64,000 nt of DNA, taken from the NCBI GenBank assembly GCA_031374115.1, contig JANMNO010000106.1, forward strand, positions 62,001-126,000. The letters run 5' to 3'. Below, piece by piece: positions 61,272-64,000 of this stretch; the first letter of the stretch is position 1; each line of letters begins with the position of its first letter. The notes beneath the pieces are model-generated. The model searched no databases. It was not told the DNA's origin and saw only the letters and a list, made by a program, of their open reading frames with translations. This DNA comes from JAKFWF01 sp031374115. Lineage in GTDB: Bacteria; Pseudomonadota; Alphaproteobacteria; Rhizobiales; Hyphomicrobiaceae. The translations under genes were made by a program, and so were the position numbers.

Positions 61272-61296
61272 CGTATATGAACATAGTTCATATACG
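61272..61296. promoter_or_regulatory. 25-bp perfect palindrome, likely operator
   Basis: CGTATATGAAC (61272-61282) and GTTCATATACG (61286-61296) are perfect 11-base arms around ATA. This AT-rich, symmetrical form is like binding sites of TetR- or MarR-type dimers. It lies 101 bp upstream of the Ntn-hydrolase start. There is no T-tract for a terminator. Confidence 0.75.
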
Positions 61297-61342
61297 AGAG
61301 TAACGCCTGCTTTTTCGAGCCGCATCGCATCGCGGTGATTAA

Positions 61343-61371
61343 TTGACTTCACACTACAGCGAAACTATAAG
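61343..61371 (+). promoter_or_regulatory. Predicted sigma-70 promoter of rpmH
   Basis: TTGACT (61343-61348) and TATAAG (61366-61371) are separated by 17 bp, close to the consensus. The start of transcription would be near 61378, giving a 5' leader of about 113 bases that contains the 28-bp palindrome. Confidence 0.75.
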
Positions 61372-61392
61372 CCGTGCTTCAGACAACGTGCG

Positions 61393-61420
61393 CCACGGTT
61401 CCGGCATGCCGGCACCGTGG
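61393..61420 (+). promoter_or_regulatory. 28-bp near-perfect palindrome in the rpmH leader
   Basis: The two 14-base halves (CCACGGTTCCGGCA and TGCCGGCACCGTGG) match except at one position. As RNA it would form a long, very stable hairpin in the predicted leader; as DNA it could bind a dimeric protein. A T-tract is absent. A TATAAT box follows at 61430-61435 and may mark a second promoter. Confidence 0.65.
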
Positions 61421-61490
61421 TACTGCTTGTATAATTAAGACCGGTGACGACAGACGTCGTATCGGCTAGACGATCTGGAGACTGTGTGTC

Positions 61491-61625
61491 GTGAAACGTA
61501 CCTATCAGCCGAGCAAGCTCGTTCGTAAGCGCCGTCACGGGTTTCGTAAGCGTTGCGAGACGGTTGGTGGCCTGCGCGTCCTTGCGCGCCGCCGTGCCAA
61601 AGGTCGCAAGCGCCTATCGGCCTGA
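61491..61625 (+). CDS. rpmH: 50S ribosomal protein L34
   Basis: This 44-residue, very basic protein reads from a GTG at 61491: MKRTYQPSKLVRKRRHGFRK, then RCETVGGLRVLARRRAKGRKRLSA. This is the invariant L34 sequence (KRTYQPS at the start, GR-VLARRRAKGRKRLSA at the end). It was not obvious among long frames because of its size. It precedes rnpA by 13 bp and is the first gene of the conserved rpmH-rnpA-yidC block. Confidence 0.97.
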   Translation: MKRTYQPSKLVRKRRHGFRKRCETVGGLRVLARRRAKGRKRLSA

Positions 61626-61638
61626 TTTGGGGGCGTCG

Positions 61639-62067
61639 ATGAAGACGCCTGCACGGGGCCTTGTGACATTACAGCGGCGCTCGGAATTTCTGCGGGTGCG
61701 TAACGGGTTGCGATGGTCCACTTCGACCTTCGTGCTGGAGGCAAAATCGCGAGATGGATGGGTTTCGCCAACACTAGTGGCCTCTGAACTTTCGAGATTT
61801 GGTTTCACGGTGACGAAGAAACTTGGCTCCGCCGTGCACCGTAATCGCATCAAGCGCCGCCTTCGTTCGGCACTGCAGATTACGGCACCGCAGTTTGCGA
61901 GGCCAGGTTTCGACTACGTGATTATCGCACGTGAAGCGGCGGAAACGTATGCGTTCGACGGCTTGGTTGCCAATTTTGTGACTGCCTTCGAAAAAGCCCA
62001 CAGCAAGCGGCCGCAGGTATCAAGTCGAAATCGCACGTCGAAGCTGCTGAATTCGTCGCAAACGTGA
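61639..62067 (+). CDS. rnpA: Ribonuclease P protein component
   Basis: RnpA is the protein subunit that helps RNase P RNA to mature tRNA 5' ends. The 142-residue protein from ATG 61639 has FGFTVTKKLGSAVHRNRIKRRLRSAL, the RNR motif (residues about 56-79) diagnostic of the family. The final 25 residues are basic and poorly conserved. An in-frame start at 61564 lies inside rpmH and is unlikely. It lies 13 bp after rpmH and 132 bp before yidC; a yidD gene, often found between them, is not visible. Confidence 0.95.
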   Translation: MKTPARGLVTLQRRSEFLRVRNGLRWSTSTFVLEAKSRDGWVSPTLVASELSRFGFTVTKKLGSAVHRNRIKRRLRSALQITAPQFARPGFDYVIIAREAAETYAFDGLVANFVTAFEKAHSKRPQVSSRNRTSKLLNSSQT

Positions 62068-62199
62068 CCTGCTGTCACTGGCGGCAAACTGCGAAACTCG
62101 ACACAACCGCGTCACTTCACTAAGTCACGCCAAAGCGTGAGACAACCAACAAGGACGGCGAGTTCCTAACCCGGATCGCTCGACCAAGCCGAGGCGCCG

Positions 62200-64000
62200 A
62201 TGCAGAGCCAACAGCCCGAGCAGCAAAAGAACCTGATACTCGCGATCGTTCTGTCGATGGCGGTCGTGTTCGGTTGGCAGTATTTCTATGCTGGTCCGAA
62301 GATGAAGGAAGAGCAGGACCGGCTCAAGCGTCAGCAAACGCAATCTCAACCGATCACCGGTTCACCCGGCGCCGCCACTCCTGTGCCAGGCGCCGCCGGA
62401 GCACCAGCCATCCCCGGGGCACCTTCCGCACCGCAAGCGATCAGCCGCGAACAAGCATTGGCTGCTGCGCCGCGCGTCGCAATCGAGACGCCTTCGATCA
62501 AGGGCTCTATTTCCCTCAAGGGCGCGCGGATCGATGACGTTTCGTTGGTGAAGTATCGCGAGACGGTTGCACCCAACAGTCCGAATATCAAACTGCTTTC
62601 ACCCGCGGACGCCCCCGAGCCCTATTTCGCCGAGCATGGTTGGGTTGGTGCGCCTGGCGTCACTCAAAAAATGCCGGATCGCGATACGCTTTGGACGCAG
62701 ACCAAGCCCGGCGCTTTGACGCCCAGCCAACCAGTTACGCTCGCCTGGGATAACGGCCAGGGCCTCAAATTCAATCGCACGATCGCCGTCGATGCCGACT
62801 TCATGTTCGTTGTGACCGACACCGTCGAGAATACGTCGAGCGCCGATGTGACGCTCTATCCTTACGCCCGCATTTTCCGCCTTGGCACGCCCGTTGTGCA
62901 GGGCTTTTACATCTTGCACGAAGGGCCCATAGGGTTCGTCGGCGAGGCCGGCCTGCAAGAGTTGGCGTACGCCGACCTGCTGAAGGATGGCGGCGGCAAG
63001 ACCATCGAAAAGGCTGGCAACGGTTGGCTCGGTTTCACGGATAAGTATTGGGCTGCAGCGCTGGTGCCATCGCAGGGCGATATGTTTACCGCCAACTTCC
63101 GGGGCAACAAGAAAGCCGGCGCCGCCAAGGAAAGCTTCCAGACCGACTATACGCTGGCAGCTCAAACTATTCCGGCGGGCCAAAAGAAGACCGTAGAGGG
63201 CCGCTTGTTCGCCGGTGCGAAGCAGGTTCAGCTGATCAACAACTATACCGAGGAGCTCAAGATCAATCGCTTCGATCTGATGATCGACTGGGGGGTTTTC
63301 CACTTCATCACCAAGCCGCTCTACAAGCTGATCCACTGGCTTGCGCAGATCCTCGGCAATTTCGGGTTTGCAATCCTTGCCGTCACGGTCCTTGTGAAGG
63401 GCGCGTTTTATCCGCTCGCCAACAAATCCTATGCGTCGATGGCGAAGATGAAAAAGCTTCAGCCCGAGATGGAGAAGCTGCGCGAGCGCTTCAAGGACGA
63501 TAAGGCTGGCATGCAGAAAGAGCTGATGGGGCTCTATCAGAAAGAGAAGATCAACCCGATGGCCGGCTGTTTGCCCGTGCTGTTGCAGGTGCCGGTGTTC
63601 TTTGCACTCTACAAGGTTCTGTTCGTCACCATCGATATGCGCCACGCGCCATTCTTCGGCTGGATCAAGGACCTGTCCGCGCCCGATCCGACGTCACTTT
63701 TCAACCTCTTTGGATTGCTCCCGTTCGCCGTGCCGGAATTCCTGCTGATCGGTGTTTGGCCCCTCATCATGGGCGTCACGATGTGGGTCCAGATGCAGCT
63801 CAATCCGAAGCAGCCCGATCCCGTCCAGCAGATGGTGTTCAACTGGATGCCGGTAATGTTCACCTTCATGCTTGGCTCGTTCCCCGCCGGTCTGGTCATC
63901 TATTGGGCCTGGAATAACCTGCTGTCGATCCTGCAACAGTCGCTCATCATGAAACGTCAGGGTGTCGACGTGCCGCTGTTGGAAAATATGGGCCTTTCGA
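62200..64000 (+). CDS. yidC: Membrane protein insertase YidC, C-terminus beyond window
   Basis: YidC inserts and folds inner-membrane proteins, with or without SecYEG. The frame from ATG 62200 is open to the window end (about 600 codons). The start is MQSQQPEQQKNLILAIVLSMAVVFGWQYFYAGPK, with the first membrane segment. A Pro/Ala/Gly-rich linker and the large periplasmic beta domain follow. From about residue 363 the insertase core begins: WGVFHFITKPLYKLIHWLAQ, YPLANKSYASMAKMKKLQPEMEKLRERF, and KEKINPMAGCLPVLLQVPVFFALYKVL. The last helices are within reach of the edge. Confidence 0.95.
   Translation, partial: MQSQQPEQQKNLILAIVLSMAVVFGWQYFYAGPKMKEEQDRLKRQQTQSQPITGSPGAATPVPGAAGAPAIPGAPSAPQAISREQALAAAPRVAIETPSIKGSISLKGARIDDVSLVKYRETVAPNSPNIKLLSPADAPEPYFAEHGWVGAPGVTQKMPDRDTLWTQTKPGALTPSQPVTLAWDNGQGLKFNRTIAVDADFMFVVTDTVENTSSADVTLYPYARIFRLGTPVVQGFYILHEGPIGFVGEAGLQELAYADLLKDGGGKTIEKAGNGWLGFTDKYWAAALVPSQGDMFTANFRGNKKAGAAKESFQTDYTLAAQTIPAGQKKTVEGRLFAGAKQVQLINNYTEELKINRFDLMIDWGVFHFITKPLYKLIHWLAQILGNFGFAILAVTVLVKGAFYPLANKSYASMAKMKKLQPEMEKLRERFKDDKAGMQKELMGLYQKEKINPMAGCLPVLLQVPVFFALYKVLFVTIDMRHAPFFGWIKDLSAPDPTSLFNLFGLLPFAVPEFLLIGVWPLIMGVTMWVQMQLNPKQPDPVQQMVFNWMPVMFTFMLGSFPAGLVIYWAWNNLLSILQQSLIMKRQGVDVPLLENMGLS

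Larger units (their letters stand above)
61172..61490. other. Divergent intergenic region between the Ntn gene and rpmH
   Basis: This 319-bp control region contains a 25-bp palindrome (61272-61296), a consensus-like promoter (61343-61371) and a 28-bp near-palindrome (61393-61420). The right half serves rpmH. No gene or RNA is visible. Confidence 0.6.

Overview
This 64 kb window looks like chromosomal DNA of a free-living alphaproteobacterium, probably Hyphomicrobiales or a close order. The evidence is the bolA / J-domain / cobS / cobT block (aerobic CobN-CobS-CobT cobalamin pathway), the heterotetrameric sarcosine oxidase, the prkA / DUF444 / spoVR operon, the CHAD protein, many ABC, DMT and MFS transporters, and the rpmH-rnpA-yidC order. 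Species is not determinable by eye. Nearly all coordinates come from reading frames and start codons checked directly. Family names rest on recognised motifs, not on database searches.

Layout. 0-4.4 kb: start of a DMT transporter, an unknown one-pass membrane protein, thiSGE and a CHAD protein. 4.8-10.5 kb: ferrochelatase, BolA, a J-domain protein, and cobS and cobT separated by a Uma2 nuclease-like gene. 10.8-26.3 kb: a probable creatine-use locus, made of a PotABCD-like ABC transporter, a DMT transporter, creatinase and sarcosine oxidase subunits soxB-soxD-soxA-soxG. Together these would import creatine and convert it through sarcosine to glycine, releasing urea, a one-carbon unit and H2O2. 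Two accessory cassettes sit inside this locus: a DUF6883/DUF4926 gene pair between the two ABC permease genes, and a vapBC pair on the opposite strand between creatinase and soxB. A TPR-like protein follows soxG. 26.6-31.5 kb: prkA, DUF444 and spoVR, a stress and starvation operon.

31.5-38.7 kb: a cholesterol-oxidase-like GMC flavoenzyme, a TonB-like protein, a UMF1-type transporter, rlmJ and four small exported proteins, three of which share a cysteine pattern. 38.7-42.8 kb: histidine degradation genes hutH and hutI, with hutF divergent; hutU and hutG are not in the window. 42.8-49.1 kb: an RND efflux pump, its adaptor, and aspS. 49.6-51.3 kb: acetoacetyl-CoA reductase and a DMT transporter. 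51.4-54.9 kb: a four-gene operon-like run of TRAP binding protein, PEP-mutase/isocitrate-lyase family enzyme, hotdog thioesterase and tartrate-dehydrogenase-like enzyme. 55-58 kb: a glutaredoxin-DinB fusion and an MHS-type transporter. 58-61.2 kb: a LysR regulator, a class I glutamine amidotransferase and an Ntn-type amidase. 61.5 kb to the end: rpmH, rnpA and yidC (cut by the window edge).

The most interesting structure is the 711-bp duplication/insertion at 14568-15329. A 51-bp segment, covering the end of one permease gene and the start codon of the next, is perfectly duplicated on both sides of the DUF6883/DUF4926 pair, so both permease genes remain intact. The first copy's inherited start codon now opens an 18-codon frame that overlaps the start of the cassette genes. 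Other points of interest are the three related four-cysteine exported proteins, an Ntn amidase / amidotransferase pair next to a 25-bp perfect palindrome, and two tandem 20-bp repeats upstream of the MHS transporter.
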